Source: Balneolaceae bacterium (lineage in GTDB: Bacteria; Bacteroidota; Rhodothermia; Balneolales; Balneolaceae). From it: a stretch of 64,000 nt of DNA. The notes under the pieces were generated by a model. The model was not told where the DNA came from. It ran no database searches and saw nothing but the letters and a program-made list of their open reading frames with translations. The stretch lies in NCBI GenBank assembly GCA_017640605.1, contig JAEPQH010000002.1, positions 302,142 to 366,141 of the forward strand. Direction: 5' to 3'. This document shows positions 1-9,513 of the stretch, in pieces. The position numbers were made by a program, and so were the translations under genes. Position 1 is the first letter of the stretch; each line of letters starts with the position of its first letter.

Positions 1-900
1 TGCAAAGATATAAAAAGCTTCAGGCTCTAAGATGATTCGTGCATCTTTGTTTGCATAAATCGGCTCCCAAAAATCGTCCACCGGATAATGCCCAATATTT
101 TCCAGATCAATAAAATTGCTGTGCTTCTTTGCTTTGTAACCGATTACTTCGCCTTGCTCTCCTTTCAATTGTACACTCATAAACAGACCCTGATTCACTT
201 TGATCTGCTCCATGCTCACCGGCTTAATATCCTCGTTAAACAGCAACGGATCGGTATCATGAATACGTAATAAATCCTGATCGGAAACTACTTCAAAGCC
301 ATGGCGCACTCGAAGCTGATTCAACCGCTGACCGGTTCGCACTTTAATCGAGAAAGATTTTGGCACAACCTCAAGGTATAAGTTCCCTTGATAACCCGGA
401 TTTATTTCCTCAAAACGATGCGAGTAATCGGTGATCACACGTGTGAATACATCCAATCGTCCGGTAGAACTTTTTGGATTGGCTTTAGCACTGAGATTTT
501 CCATCGCGTGCAACTGCACTTCTTCCCCGTTTGACTGGCCATTCGTAAGTCCCTGATGCTGAATGGAGTAATGAGATTTTGGAAGTTTCAAAGACTCCAA
601 TAAAGGAATAATGTAGACGCAATTTTCTTCCAAAACAGCGCCGTTACGCAGCGAAAATGAATATTGCTCGAGTTTCTCCAGCTTTTCTTCCACCGTTTCA
701 TTTTCCGGTAAAAAACTGCAACGCACACGGTAAGCAACTTCGCCAAGTCGTAAATCTAAAGAATTAGGTTGAAATTGATTGTCTTTGATTGGATAGTCGG
801 GATGAGAAGTTAAAATTCCCAGATCCCGTAGAATCTTCAATTTCTGAACAGGGAGCACCCCTTTGGTGCGAAGATGAACAGCGTTGGATGATTGCGACAT
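1..900 (-). CDS. dcd: 2'-deoxycytidine 5'-triphosphate deaminase, long DCD family (3' end outside window)
   Basis: The minus strand is open for exactly 300 codons from an ATG at 900 to the left edge, so the C-terminus is missing. The translation contains 'NSLDLRLGEVAYRVR' near residue 50, 'CVYIIPLLESL', and the family hallmark 'NPKSSTGRLDVFTRVI', which carries the Ser and Arg residues that contact the nucleotide in trimeric dCTP deaminases and dUTPases. The family is the long (about 360 aa) duplicated DCD type rather than the 190-aa E. coli type. It would deaminate dCTP to dUTP for thymidylate synthesis in the cytoplasm. The next gene (1066) is divergent with a 165-bp gap. Confidence is high for family; gene symbol is by function. 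Confidence 0.85.
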   Translation of the reverse strand, partial: MSQSSNAVHLRTKGVLPVQKLKILRDLGILTSHPDYPIKDNQFQPNSLDLRLGEVAYRVRCSFLPENETVEEKLEKLEQYSFSLRNGAVLEENCVYIIPLLESLKLPKSHYSIQHQGLTNGQSNGEEVQLHAMENLSAKANPKSSTGRLDVFTRVITDYSHRFEEINPGYQGNLYLEVVPKSFSIKVRTGQRLNQLRVRHGFEVVSDQDLLRIHDTDPLLFNEDIKPVSMEQIKVNQGLFMSVQLKGEQGEVIGYKAKKHSNFIDLENIGHYPVDDFWEPIYANKDARIILEPEAFYIFA

Positions 901-1065
901 GTACGGTTTTTCGATTGAAGATAAATGGTGGAATGGCTAATTCCCAATCAACTGATTCAACTTTTTAATTATTGAGCAGATAATCAAGTTCAACCAAAAA
1001 TTACGTGTATAAGGCCATCCAAATTAGTTAGATTTGGAATCAAAATTAATCTCTGCAGTACAAAA

Positions 1066-2430
1066 ATGGCTTTTTCAGATCTCAAACCTAGTCTAGATAA
1101 ACTAATCCATTTAAAAGTAGTATTTATTCTCTGCTTGATGATAACGCTCGGGTGTTCACCTGCCGGAAAAGATGGCGATAAAAAAGTAACTGACTCAGAA
1201 TTTATTGAGATATCCCGTGCAGAATATGCCAATCAATTATATGGCTTCTGGCTGGGTCAAAGCATTGCAAACTGGACCGGGTTAGTTACCGAAATGGATA
1301 AGATTGGAAATATTGGTGAGATCAAAACCGGGGGTTTTTATACGAGAGAAGATTGGGGAAAGCCCGATCAACCGAGCATTTGGGGTGAAGGAGTTCCCAG
1401 TGATCTTTCTCCCACTATTGATTTCGTGTTACGTGGCACTGAAGAGGTGTGGGGATCCGACGACGATACCGACATCGAATACATGTACCAATATTTGATG
1501 TATTCACAAGAAACTTCAATTCTTACACCACAACAGATTCGGGATGGATGGCTAACCCACATAAAAGCTGAAGAAGAAAATTATTTATGGGTTTCCAATC
1601 AGCGTGCATTCGATTTGATGCGAGAAGGAATGCTGCCTTCAGCAACCGGTACACCTGAAAACAATGAGCATTATGCGATGATTGATGCTCAGCTTACCAC
1701 TGAGATCTTTGGAATATTATCGCCTGCGCGACCGGATGTAGCACGGAATATCGCCGAACTGCCTATTCAAACCACTGCACGTTATGAAGCACAATATATC
1801 TCCGAATTTTATGTAACCATGCATGCTTTGGCTACTAATCGAAAAGCTATTGAATCATTGAAAGAGTTTGTTCAACAGATTGCTGATGAAGCGAGATTGA
1901 TTCTCCCGGACTCCACCTACCCTGCAAAAATGTATGATTTCGTTAAATCTATGTATGAATCAGGAGTTCCCTGGGAAACTACCCGCGATTCCATTTATCA
2001 ACGCTATCAGGTAGAGCAGGCGGATGGATACGATCTCACTTCCCAAAACTTATACTGTAATGGTTGTTTCGCTGCAGGAATCAATTTTGCTGCAAGCTTA
2101 GTTAGCTTGTTTTATGGTGAAGGTGATTTTATTGAAACCGTAAAAATTGGCACGCTCGCCGGCTGGGATTCGGATAACCCAACGGCTACCTGGGGCGGTT
2201 TGCTGGGTTTTCTTTATGGAAAAGAATCCTTAGAAAATGCATACGATCAGCCATTATCGAATCGGTTTAATATTCATCGAACTCGACAAAATTTCCCCGG
2301 AAATGGAATTGAAACCTTCGATCACATAGCAGAAATGGGAATTTCAGTGATTGATCGGGTAGTTGTTGAGCAGATGAATGGTCGTATAGATTCCGAAAAA
2401 AATGTTTGGGTGATACCTTTGCTCAACTAA
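1066..2430 (+). CDS. ADP-ribosylglycohydrolase family lipoprotein
   Basis: A 454-residue protein with a lipoprotein signal: a Lys-containing n-region, a hydrophobic stretch and lipobox 'ITLGC' (Cys30). After it comes an ADP-ribosylglycohydrolase fold: 'LYGFWLGQSIANWTG' near 58-72, the metal cluster 'SDDDTDIEY' (131-139) and the C-terminal metal motif 'AGWDSDNPTATWGG' (365-378). These Asp/Thr sets match the two-metal centre of DraG/ARH enzymes, which remove ADP-ribose from proteins or nucleic acids. The lipid anchor places it outside the cytoplasm, so the substrate may be a small ADP-ribosyl or N-glycoside compound rather than an endogenous modified protein; this is inference. The n-region is long but no later in-frame start precedes the hydrophobic core. 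It lies 45 bp before ppa on the same strand. Confidence 0.8.
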   Translation: MAFSDLKPSLDKLIHLKVVFILCLMITLGCSPAGKDGDKKVTDSEFIEISRAEYANQLYGFWLGQSIANWTGLVTEMDKIGNIGEIKTGGFYTREDWGKPDQPSIWGEGVPSDLSPTIDFVLRGTEEVWGSDDDTDIEYMYQYLMYSQETSILTPQQIRDGWLTHIKAEEENYLWVSNQRAFDLMREGMLPSATGTPENNEHYAMIDAQLTTEIFGILSPARPDVARNIAELPIQTTARYEAQYISEFYVTMHALATNRKAIESLKEFVQQIADEARLILPDSTYPAKMYDFVKSMYESGVPWETTRDSIYQRYQVEQADGYDLTSQNLYCNGCFAAGINFAASLVSLFYGEGDFIETVKIGTLAGWDSDNPTATWGGLLGFLYGKESLENAYDQPLSNRFNIHRTRQNFPGNGIETFDHIAEMGISVIDRVVVEQMNGRIDSEKNVWVIPLLN

Positions 2431-2475
2431 GTGTATTTTAAAAGTGCAATCGCAAATACTTAGCCTAGCCGATAT

Positions 2476-3018
2476 ATGAATTCTTTTAATCCATGGCATT
2501 CTGTTTCAACCGGAGAACATGCACCCGAAGTTGTAAATGGGATCATCGAAATTCCACGAGCTTCCCGTGCTAAATACGAACTAGACAAAGAATCCGGCTT
2601 ACTCAAAATGGATAGAGTGCTGTACTCTTCGGTGTATTATCCTGCTAATTATGGCTTCATCCCGCAAACCTACTGCGACGATAAAGATCCACTGGATATC
2701 CTGATTCTTTCGCAAGTTACCGTTGTGCCCATGTGCATAGTTTCGGCTCGGGTAATTGGTGTGATGCGCATGGTAGATCATGGCGAAATGGATGACAAGA
2801 TTATTGCTATCGCAGAAAATGATATGAGTGTGGAGCATATCAACGACATTTCTGAGTTACCAAACCATTTTATTCGGGAACTCCGTAGTTTTTTCGAAGA
2901 CTACAAAAAGCTTGAACACAAAGAGGTAATTGTGGAGGAATTTCAGGATGCTACCATAGCACGCGAAATTGTGCAGCAAAGTATTGTTGATTACAGAGAG
3001 CGTTTCTCAGGACTTTAA
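2476..3018 (+). CDS. ppa: family I inorganic pyrophosphatase
   Basis: The 180-residue protein has the soluble family I pyrophosphatase pattern: '[19 protein letters not shown]' near the N-terminus, '[14 protein letters not shown]' and the metal-binding 'DKDPLD' at residues 69-74, followed by a conserved '[20 protein letters not shown]' block with further metal-binding acids. It hydrolyses pyrophosphate to two phosphates in the cytoplasm and pulls nucleotide-dependent syntheses forward. Length is normal for the bacterial enzyme. It is convergent with the PPK2 gene, only 18 bp apart, an arrangement that places pyrophosphate and polyphosphate metabolism side by side. Confidence 0.95.
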   Translation: MNSFNPWHSVSTGEHAPEVVNGIIEIPRASRAKYELDKESGLLKMDRVLYSSVYYPANYGFIPQTYCDDKDPLDILILSQVTVVPMCIVSARVIGVMRMVDHGEMDDKIIAIAENDMSVEHINDISELPNHFIRELRSFFEDYKKLEHKEVIVEEFQDATIAREIVQQSIVDYRERFSGL

Positions 3019-3036
3019 TCTGATTCAGGTCATCGA

Positions 3037-3858
3037 TTAACTACGCTCGTCATCTACCGGATTTTCCCCAAATTTTGCCGGTACCCAATTCATATTTTCG
3101 ATAGGTGGACGTTTATAATCCGGATCTTTTACAGATGGCGGTAATTCGATGGGTTCCGGCGTGATATCGCCATAAGGAATTTGTTCTAATAAATGTGAAA
3201 TACAGTTTAGTCGCGCATGGCGTTTGATGTCGGCATTTACCACAAACCAAGGCGATTTTTTGGTGTCTGTATGCCGGAACATTTCATCTTTAGCTTTTGA
3301 ATATTCAACCCATCTGCTTCGGGAAGCGAGATCCATCGGGCTTAGTTTCCAACGTTTCAGAGGATCTTCATTTCGCGCTGTAAACCGTTTCTCTTGTTCT
3401 TTATCAGAAATTGAAAACCAATATTTGAGTAAAATCAGCCCGTCTCTGATTAACATATTTTCAAACTCGGGGCACGTTCTTAAAAATTCCTGATATTCAT
3501 CCTCGGTGCAAAACCCCATCACTCGTTCCACTCCAGCCCGATTGTACCAGCTACGATCGAATAACACCATCTCTCCCGCTGCAGGCAGGTGTTTGATGTA
3601 TCGTTGAAAATACCACTGCGTTCGTTCGGTTTCGGTCGGTTTTTGCAGGGCAACCACTCGTACAATTCGAGGATTTACCACTTCCGTAATCCGCTTGATC
3701 ACCCCTCCTTTTCCGGCGGCATCTCTTCCTTCAAATATTACCGCTACTCGAAGTCCCTTTTCCTTAATCCAGTACTGAAGCTTTATCAGTTCCCGATGGA
3801 GCTTTTCCAGCTCTTCTTCGTAAATATCTTTATCGAGTTTTCCTTTCTTATCGTACAT
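3037..3858 (-). CDS. ppk2: polyphosphate kinase 2
   Basis: A 273-residue PPK2 protein. The P-loop 'GRDAAGKGG' is at residues 44-52 and the Walker B/lid element 'LFDRSWYNRAGVE' at about 99-111 (Asp101), followed by the lid-module sequence 'DPLKRWKLSPMD'. It transfers phosphate between polyphosphate and nucleoside di- or triphosphates. A single domain of this length fits the class that phosphorylates nucleoside diphosphates, but class cannot be assigned from motifs alone. The ATG at 3858 is preceded by the CCGTCAT heptanucleotide array, so its promoter lies within or beyond that array. Confidence 0.93.
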   Translation of the reverse strand: MYDKKGKLDKDIYEEELEKLHRELIKLQYWIKEKGLRVAVIFEGRDAAGKGGVIKRITEVVNPRIVRVVALQKPTETERTQWYFQRYIKHLPAAGEMVLFDRSWYNRAGVERVMGFCTEDEYQEFLRTCPEFENMLIRDGLILLKYWFSISDKEQEKRFTARNEDPLKRWKLSPMDLASRSRWVEYSKAKDEMFRHTDTKKSPWFVVNADIKRHARLNCISHLLEQIPYGDITPEPIELPPSVKDPDYKRPPIENMNWVPAKFGENPVDDERS

Positions 3859-3879
3859 AATGCGTCATTTATTCAATTT

Positions 3880-3942
3880 CCGTCATCCGTCATCCGTCAT
3901 CCGTCATCCGTCATCCGTCATCCGTCATCCGTCATCCGTCAT
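3880..3942. repeat. perfect heptanucleotide tandem array (CCGTCAT)9
   Basis: Nine uninterrupted copies of CCGTCAT fill 63 bp, 21 bp upstream of the ppk2 start and in the divergent space before the pseudouridine synthase. It is the most homogeneous of the heptad arrays in this window. A perfect tandem tract implies recent expansion by slippage and probably length variation between strains. Confidence 0.97.
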
Positions 3943-4049
3943 CTAAGGTAAAACTTTCATCATATATAAATCCGCGCGATTTCCATTTTTGTGAATTCCT
4001 CCAAGAAATTGCTTTAAGTGAATTGAAAAGTCCGTAGCTTTGAAGCCTC

Positions 4050-4742
4050 ATGAAAAGCACTCGCACTCACCCCGACATCCCCATTATTTTTGAAGACAAT
4101 CACCTGTTGGTTATCGATAAACCGGCCGGCGTGTTATCGCAAGAAGACCACACCAGCGACCCTGATGTGCTTACTTTGTGCAAAAAATACATTAAGAAGC
4201 GCTACAATAAACCGGGCAACGTGTGGCTGGGTTTAGTACATCGTCTCGATCGACCGGTAAGCGGAGTAATGGTCCTTGCGAAAACCTCGAAAGCAGCTTC
4301 CAGACTTTCTGAACAAATTAGAAATCACAGCCTAAAAAAAGTGTATTGGGCGTTGGTATATGGGATGACGCCCATGGAAAAAACATTGATCCATTACATC
4401 GAAAAAGACCATAAAACCAATACGGTTAAAGTGTACAATTCGAAAAAAGGAAGAGCGAAAAAAGCAGAACTCAGTTTCACTACCATCAAACAAAGTGCCC
4501 ATTACAGTGTGGTTGAAGTTGATTTGAAAACAGGTCGTCCACATCAAATACGAGTGCAATTAGATAAAATCGGGCATCCAATCTGGGGCGATTATAAATA
4601 CGCCGAAGAAGATACCGGCCCGGGAAAAGAGCTGGCTTTGCGTGCCGTTCACTTAGAAGTTGAGCATCCTACAAAGAAAGAAAAAATGGTGTTTAAGGCA
4701 CCTAAACCCAGAACGCAACCTTGGGATAATTTCGAATATTGA
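4050..4742 (+). CDS. RluA-family RNA pseudouridine synthase
   Basis: The protein opens with the RluA-type 'IIFEDNHLLVIDKPAGVLSQ' block and has the catalytic 'HRLDRPVSG' motif with Asp67, then 'GRPHQIRVQL' near residue 165. There is no S4 RNA-binding domain, so it is the compact, single-domain form (230 aa) rather than RluC or RluD. It isomerises uridine in rRNA or tRNA; the exact site cannot be told from the sequence. Its TGA stop overlaps the ATG of the next gene (TGATG), which implies translational coupling. Confidence 0.9.
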   Translation: MKSTRTHPDIPIIFEDNHLLVIDKPAGVLSQEDHTSDPDVLTLCKKYIKKRYNKPGNVWLGLVHRLDRPVSGVMVLAKTSKAASRLSEQIRNHSLKKVYWALVYGMTPMEKTLIHYIEKDHKTNTVKVYNSKKGRAKKAELSFTTIKQSAHYSVVEVDLKTGRPHQIRVQLDKIGHPIWGDYKYAEEDTGPGKELALRAVHLEVEHPTKKEKMVFKAPKPRTQPWDNFEY

Positions 4743-5617
4743 TGACGATCTCGCACACGGCAGCCTACATTGCTGTCAAACTGTATGGACTCACACGGAA
4801 GTCCGCTTTTGCAGAAAAGTTCGATCCATTTATTCTAAACTACTACGAACAACTGGTTTCGGCTCTGCCCCCTCATTTGCGATGGCATCGAAAGGCGCTG
4901 CGGTCATCGGCTATGCGTTCATTCTTCATCCTCTCGGAAGAATTATTACTGCCCGGCGATCTAATGCACATTCTCTGCCGTAAATATTATGTTGGCAAGC
5001 AAGTACAAGCATTGTTAGATGAAGGGTTTGAACAAATTGTAAATCTTGGAGCCGGCTTTGATCACCTCGGAGCATATCACTCTCAACAAAAAATACCCGT
5101 ATTTGAACTAGATCGTGCTTCGATGATTTCGGAAAAGAAGTCATTTTTAGAGCAGCATGATTTCTCTAACAATAATCTTCACCTGGTCCCTTGCGATTTT
5201 GAACAGCAGCGAGCTGGTGAAGTGTTAAAATCACTGGAAGCCTTCGATCCCAAAAAGAAAACCGTATTCGTTGCTGAAGGACTATTCGACTATCTCGATT
5301 TGTTGCCATCAGAAAATTTGATCGAGGATATTCTTTCAATGAACCGAAAAAATAAACTGGTTACGACCTTCTTCTCCATCGATCAACTCAACTATTTCCA
5401 TAGATCAGTTTTTAAAGGAGGCGTTGCTTTGGTTGGTGAATCGTTGAAATTCAAAATTACACGCGATGAATTTGTTGAATTGCTCGAAGAACTGGGACTA
5501 ATCCTCGAAGAAGAAATTGATCGAGCTTATATGAAGCAGGATTTCATGAAAGAAATCGGCACCAACTTACCAGTAATGAAAGGTTTTTACGTACAGCAGT
5601 ATAGTATCAAAGTCTAA
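4742..5617 (+). CDS. SAM-dependent methyltransferase, leucine carboxyl methyltransferase-like (LCM) family
   Basis: About 291 residues with an N-terminal helical cap 'FDPFILNYYEQLVSALPPHLRW', the SAM-binding glycine-rich loop 'VNLGAGFDHLG', the acidic end of beta-2 'FELDR', and 'VFVAEGLFDYL' at beta-4. These match the LCM/TIGR00027 group. Substrate is unknown; bacterial members are often small-molecule O-methyltransferases. A TTG at 4739 is possible, but the ATG at 4742, overlapping the upstream TGA by one base, is the better start. Co-transcription with the pseudouridine synthase is likely. Confidence 0.8.
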   Translation: MTISHTAAYIAVKLYGLTRKSAFAEKFDPFILNYYEQLVSALPPHLRWHRKALRSSAMRSFFILSEELLLPGDLMHILCRKYYVGKQVQALLDEGFEQIVNLGAGFDHLGAYHSQQKIPVFELDRASMISEKKSFLEQHDFSNNNLHLVPCDFEQQRAGEVLKSLEAFDPKKKTVFVAEGLFDYLDLLPSENLIEDILSMNRKNKLVTTFFSIDQLNYFHRSVFKGGVALVGESLKFKITRDEFVELLEELGLILEEEIDRAYMKQDFMKEIGTNLPVMKGFYVQQYSIKV

Positions 5618-5618
5618 A

Positions 5619-7133
5619 TCATACCGCGATTGAAACCGAAGAAGCCGATCCTTTCAGATCTCTTTGTGATTTAAAACGTAATTCGAAGCGGCTTCCATTT
5701 TTTGATTGTATGTCTACTTCAGCATTCAGTTGATCGGAATACGAATACATCAAAGTAGCACCTAAAGTGGGAGATTGTTCAAACACGAAATCTTCTGGAA
5801 GCCCAATCCCATCGTCCTCTACAGTGAGTAGAACTTCGTCGTCTACTTGTTTTAAGGTAATATGAATGTTGCCTGAATCACGGTCAAAAAATGCGTATTC
5901 ATAGGCATTAGCGATGAGTTCGTTCAATATTAGGGCACAAGGCAATGCCTGATTGATATTGAGCAACACATAATCAGCCGTGTAATTAAGGGAAATATGA
6001 CTAAATTTAGACGCTCGTTTTTCCCTGGTTTCTTTGATCAGATTATGAATGTATTGATCGAAAATTACAGCTGTAAAATCAGATTCCTGATACAGTTGTT
6101 CGTGAATAAGGGCCATGGTATTCACCCTCATATAATTGGAAAACAAACTCCGTTGAACGGCTTCATTTTCGGTTTTGAACTCTTCGAGTTGAAGAAAACT
6201 TGAGATTACCGCCAGATTGTTTTTAACTCGATGATGAATTTCAGCCAATAGCACGTTCTTTTCCTCTAACGAGCGCTCTAAGGATGCCTGATATTGTTTT
6301 TTATGCGAGATATCATTTCCCGAAAGGTAGAATTTATCTCCATTCTTATGAATATTCAGGGCAACGTGTCGCAGTTTAGAATCTTCATCATTTAATACCG
6401 TTTCAATATTCAGGGTGTGATTAGAATTTGGGTAATTCCATGCCTTTAATTTTGCCAGTAATTCAACATCGGTAAACAAATTGTACAAACTCAGTATACC
6501 GTGCCGATCACTCCCATCTTCCAAAACGGCAGCAACCTGACTGGTATATTTTTCTACTCTAAAAGTGTTGGCATCGGCAACTATCATCACATCAACCGAG
6601 GATTCCAGAAACCGTGAAATGGTATCCAGTTCAATATTTCGGCGACGTAATTCTAATCGAGCTTCCACCTCTTTGGCTAAGGTTTCTAAAGCTTTTTTTT
6701 GATGATCCTGCAGCTGCTTTGGCTCCAATCCAATCACACAAATAGTGCCCATATTCAACGCATTGGAGCGTACGTTAAAGCCGGCGTAAAACCGAACACC
6801 CGGAGCGTCTTTCACAAAGGGCATTTCGTTAAATCTATCATCATCCAGCGTATTTTCAACAATCATGAATGATTCTTGCTGAATAGTGTGATGGCAAAAC
6901 CCAACTTCGCGAGGGATTTCTGTAAACTCTACACCTACTTTTGCTTTACTCCATTGGCGTGTATCATCGATAAAATTGATCTGAGCCACGGGAACTTCGC
7001 AAATCTGAGCGGCAAGTGTAACCAGGTTATCAAATTCTGATTCCGTGCCTGAATCCATAATATTGAACCGCTTAAGTTCCTGGATTCTGTTGGTTTCATG
7101 AGGTGCGATTGAAGCCATTGCGTTTTCAGTCAT
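5619..7133 (-). CDS. GAF-domain sensor histidine kinase (HisKA_2/HWE-like)
   Basis: Domain order: N-terminal GAF domain (about residues 35-175 from the GTG at 7172) with 'VPVAQINFIDDTRQWSKAKV', a PAS-like segment (about 185-290), the dimerisation/phosphoacceptor helix 'LLAEIHHRVKNNLAVISSFL' with His313/314, and a HATPase_c domain with 'LILNELIANAYEYAF' and 'DDGIGLP'. No membrane segment or signal peptide is present, so it is cytoplasmic. HisKA_2 kinases often act in general-stress or light pathways, but the input here is unknown. No response regulator is adjacent, so it is an orphan kinase. The ATG at 7133 (giving 'MTENAMASIAP') is preferred over the upstream GTG because the extra residues match nothing. 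Confidence 0.88.
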   Translation of the reverse strand: MTENAMASIAPHETNRIQELKRFNIMDSGTESEFDNLVTLAAQICEVPVAQINFIDDTRQWSKAKVGVEFTEIPREVGFCHHTIQQESFMIVENTLDDDRFNEMPFVKDAPGVRFYAGFNVRSNALNMGTICVIGLEPKQLQDHQKKALETLAKEVEARLELRRRNIELDTISRFLESSVDVMIVADANTFRVEKYTSQVAAVLEDGSDRHGILSLYNLFTDVELLAKLKAWNYPNSNHTLNIETVLNDEDSKLRHVALNIHKNGDKFYLSGNDISHKKQYQASLERSLEEKNVLLAEIHHRVKNNLAVISSFLQLEEFKTENEAVQRSLFSNYMRVNTMALIHEQLYQESDFTAVIFDQYIHNLIKETREKRASKFSHISLNYTADYVLLNINQALPCALILNELIANAYEYAFFDRDSGNIHITLKQVDDEVLLTVEDDGIGLPEDFVFEQSPTLGATLMYSYSDQLNAEVDIQSKNGSRFELRFKSQRDLKGSASSVSIAV

Positions 7134-7239
7134 AGTCGATATTCGTTTCGGTGGGTTATCGACGATGCACACGCTAAACTTTATAACACAATCGCTTAAT
7201 TAACAGATTCTAAAACTTCTGAGTTTATAAACTCAATCT

Positions 7240-8607
7240 TCAATCAAACAAAGATTTTGCATCTCCGTCAATCTCAGGCTTAGCCGATTCCGGTAGTGAT
7301 TTTGTAGCTTTTGCACCCAATTCTTTCAGCATTTCAGCTTGGCGTACTAAATTCCCTGATCCTGAATTTAAGCGCTTCATTGCCGTTTCGTAGCTATCCT
7401 GCGTTTGGCGAATTCTATTTCCGATGTCGTCCATACTCTCTACAAATCCCACAAATTTATCGTACATCGCTCCACCACGTTCAGCAATTTCCAAGGCATA
7501 TTTATTCTGCCGGTCTCGCTTCCAAATGGTATTTATCGTAAATAAAGTGGCTAATAAAGTGGAAGGACTTACAATCACGATATTCTTCTCGAACGACTCA
7601 TTATATAATTCCGGCTCAGACTGCAGAGCGGCCGCAAAAGCGGGTTCAACAGGAATAAATAACAACACAAAATCGGGCGTTTTATCCTGATATAGTTGAG
7701 TATAGTTCTTGTCACTTAATCCCTTTACATGCGCTCTGATAGATAGCACATGTTGCTTAAGTTGCTTTTCACGCTCGTCTTTATCATCAGCTGCTACAAA
7801 ACGCTCGTAGGCTGTGAGTGATACTTTGGAATCCACAATTAGGAACTTTTCATCGGGTAATTTTACCACCACATCCGGTTGAAGTCGGCGCCCATCTGCA
7901 GTAGTCTCACTTTGCTGAGTAAAATACTCCTCATCTTTTCGAAGTCCGGATTTTTCCAGAATGCTTGCCAGAACAACCTCGCCCCAGTTTCCTTGCGCTT
8001 TAGAGTCCCCTTTTAGCGCTTTGGTGAGGTTTTTAGTGTCTTCGCTCATTTGCTGATTTAGCTCAGCCATTTGGCGAATCTGTTCTTTTAATGTAGCTCT
8101 TTGTCGATTTTCGTCGTTGTACGTCTCTTCCACTTTTTTGCGGAACTCTTCCAATTTAGTGCCTAATGGATTTAACAATTGATCCAGACTTTCACGGTTT
8201 TGTTTGGTGAATTTCGCTGATTTTTCGTCCAGGATTTTATTCGCAAGATTCTCAAACTGCACTTTCAGCTGTTCCTGCATCTGTTCTAATTCCCCTTTTT
8301 GTTCGTTCAATTTTTTTTGAAGCGCTTCATATTCAGCTTTTAATCCTGCCAATTCCCGATCGATCTTCGAGGCATGTTCGCGTTCTTCCTTCAACGCTAC
8401 TTCTTTCTGCTCAATTAATAGATCGTGATTGGATTTTGCCGCTTGCAACTCTTTTTCTAATCGATCCCTCTCTTCTGTTTTCTGCTGTTCCAGATTCGCG
8501 ATTCTCTCCTCGAGTCTACCCGATTCCGATTTTGATTTGAAATGAGCGATGGCATAACCTATTCCAATTCCTAACAACAGCGCTACAGCCCCAATTACAA
8601 TTTCCAA
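7240..8607 (-). CDS. rmuC: RmuC-type DNA recombination protein
   Basis: A single N-terminal membrane helix ('MEIVIGAVALLLGIGIGYAI') is followed by a long charged coiled coil (about 25-200) and the conserved RmuC nuclease-like domain with 'GNWGEVVLASILEKSGL', 'PDVVVKLPDEKFLIVDSKVSL' and 'FLLFIPVEPAFAAAL'-like blocks. The family limits DNA inversions in E. coli and has a restriction-endonuclease-like core; the 'PDVVV...DSKVSL' stretch carries the likely catalytic Asp and Lys. Length (455 aa) is typical. It lies 2 bp downstream of the hydrolase gene, so the two are probably one transcript. Confidence 0.92.
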   Translation of the reverse strand: MEIVIGAVALLLGIGIGYAIAHFKSKSESGRLEERIANLEQQKTEERDRLEKELQAAKSNHDLLIEQKEVALKEEREHASKIDRELAGLKAEYEALQKKLNEQKGELEQMQEQLKVQFENLANKILDEKSAKFTKQNRESLDQLLNPLGTKLEEFRKKVEETYNDENRQRATLKEQIRQMAELNQQMSEDTKNLTKALKGDSKAQGNWGEVVLASILEKSGLRKDEEYFTQQSETTADGRRLQPDVVVKLPDEKFLIVDSKVSLTAYERFVAADDKDEREKQLKQHVLSIRAHVKGLSDKNYTQLYQDKTPDFVLLFIPVEPAFAAALQSEPELYNESFEKNIVIVSPSTLLATLFTINTIWKRDRQNKYALEIAERGGAMYDKFVGFVESMDDIGNRIRQTQDSYETAMKRLNSGSGNLVRQAEMLKELGAKATKSLPESAKPEIDGDAKSLFD

Positions 8608-8609
8608 GT

Positions 8610-9413
8610 CTATTCCTCCAATAAAATTTCAGCCATTTTGGCTTTTAATACTTCGTTATTAAATACTCTGTTATGCCCTTGTCCGGCAAGCATTACAAAT
8701 TCATCATTTCCATCAAGATATGCATTCAATTTCATGGCTCGATCAACAGGAAGGAGTTCATCTTCGGCAGCGTAAAAAATAGTGATCGGTTCTTCGATGG
8801 TTTGCAATGCCAAATCGGTCCGTAACGGATAGCGCACCAGAAAATCGGGCAAAAACCAATACTGAGCATCTTTCATATCCAACATGCTGTAGTAAGGTGT
8901 CCAAAGTATGACTTCACGCGGATCGTTTGCAGCAGCTACCTGAGCCGCTACGCCGGAACCTAATGAGTAGCCCACAATTACAATATCATCTTCGGGATAT
9001 TCTTGAGTCATCACTTGGTACACAACCTTCATATCGCCCACTAAATCTTCTTCATTCCACATTTCACCTTCTGTGATACCGTAACCTCTGTAGTCGGGAT
9101 ATAACACATCGTACCCATTTTCCAAAAACAGCATGAATTTAGACGGATTCGTTTGTGCGCTTCCTCCATTTCCGTGGAAAAAAATCACCAAACCTTTACT
9201 GGAATCTGCTTTGGCATGAATGGCGTGGATTCTAGCTTCATCTTCTATCTCGAACCATCGCTCCTCGAAGTTGAAGTTGTAATTGAATTCATGTCCGGAT
9301 GCCAATACAGTTGGATTAAATAAGATGGCATTTTGAATGAAGTAAAAATAAACACATACTCCGGCGTACAGTCCAAGAATTAAAATTAACGTAGAAAGAA
9401 ATCCTTTTTTCAT
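8610..9413 (-). CDS. membrane-anchored alpha/beta hydrolase
   Basis: A 267-residue protein with an uncleaved N-terminal helix (residues 5-25) and an alpha/beta hydrolase domain. 'VIFFHGNGGSA' forms the oxyanion-hole region, 'VIVGYSLGSGVA' is the nucleophile elbow (Ser in G-Y-S-L-G), and 'AAEDELLPVDRA' and 'GQGHNRV' carry the acid and histidine of the triad. The organisation resembles the ABHD13/serine aminopeptidase-like group. Substrate is unknown; the anchor faces the catalytic domain to the periplasm. It is upstream of rmuC with a 2-bp gap. Confidence 0.85.
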   Translation of the reverse strand: MKKGFLSTLILILGLYAGVCVYFYFIQNAILFNPTVLASGHEFNYNFNFEERWFEIEDEARIHAIHAKADSSKGLVIFFHGNGGSAQTNPSKFMLFLENGYDVLYPDYRGYGITEGEMWNEEDLVGDMKVVYQVMTQEYPEDDIVIVGYSLGSGVAAQVAAANDPREVILWTPYYSMLDMKDAQYWFLPDFLVRYPLRTDLALQTIEEPITIFYAAEDELLPVDRAMKLNAYLDGNDEFVMLAGQGHNRVFNNEVLKAKMAEILLEE

Positions 9414-9513
9414 GAGGTGATTTATTTCTTGATAAGATAGTTGTTGACAAGCCGAACACCAACCTTTTAAGGCGTCTAACTTAGCTAGATTTTTATAGTT
9501 GGATTGATTAAAA

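Noticed and set aside
88..270. A 60-residue plus-strand frame at the left edge
   Set aside because: It is antisense to the clearly conserved dCTP deaminase frame on the minus strand and has no family features.
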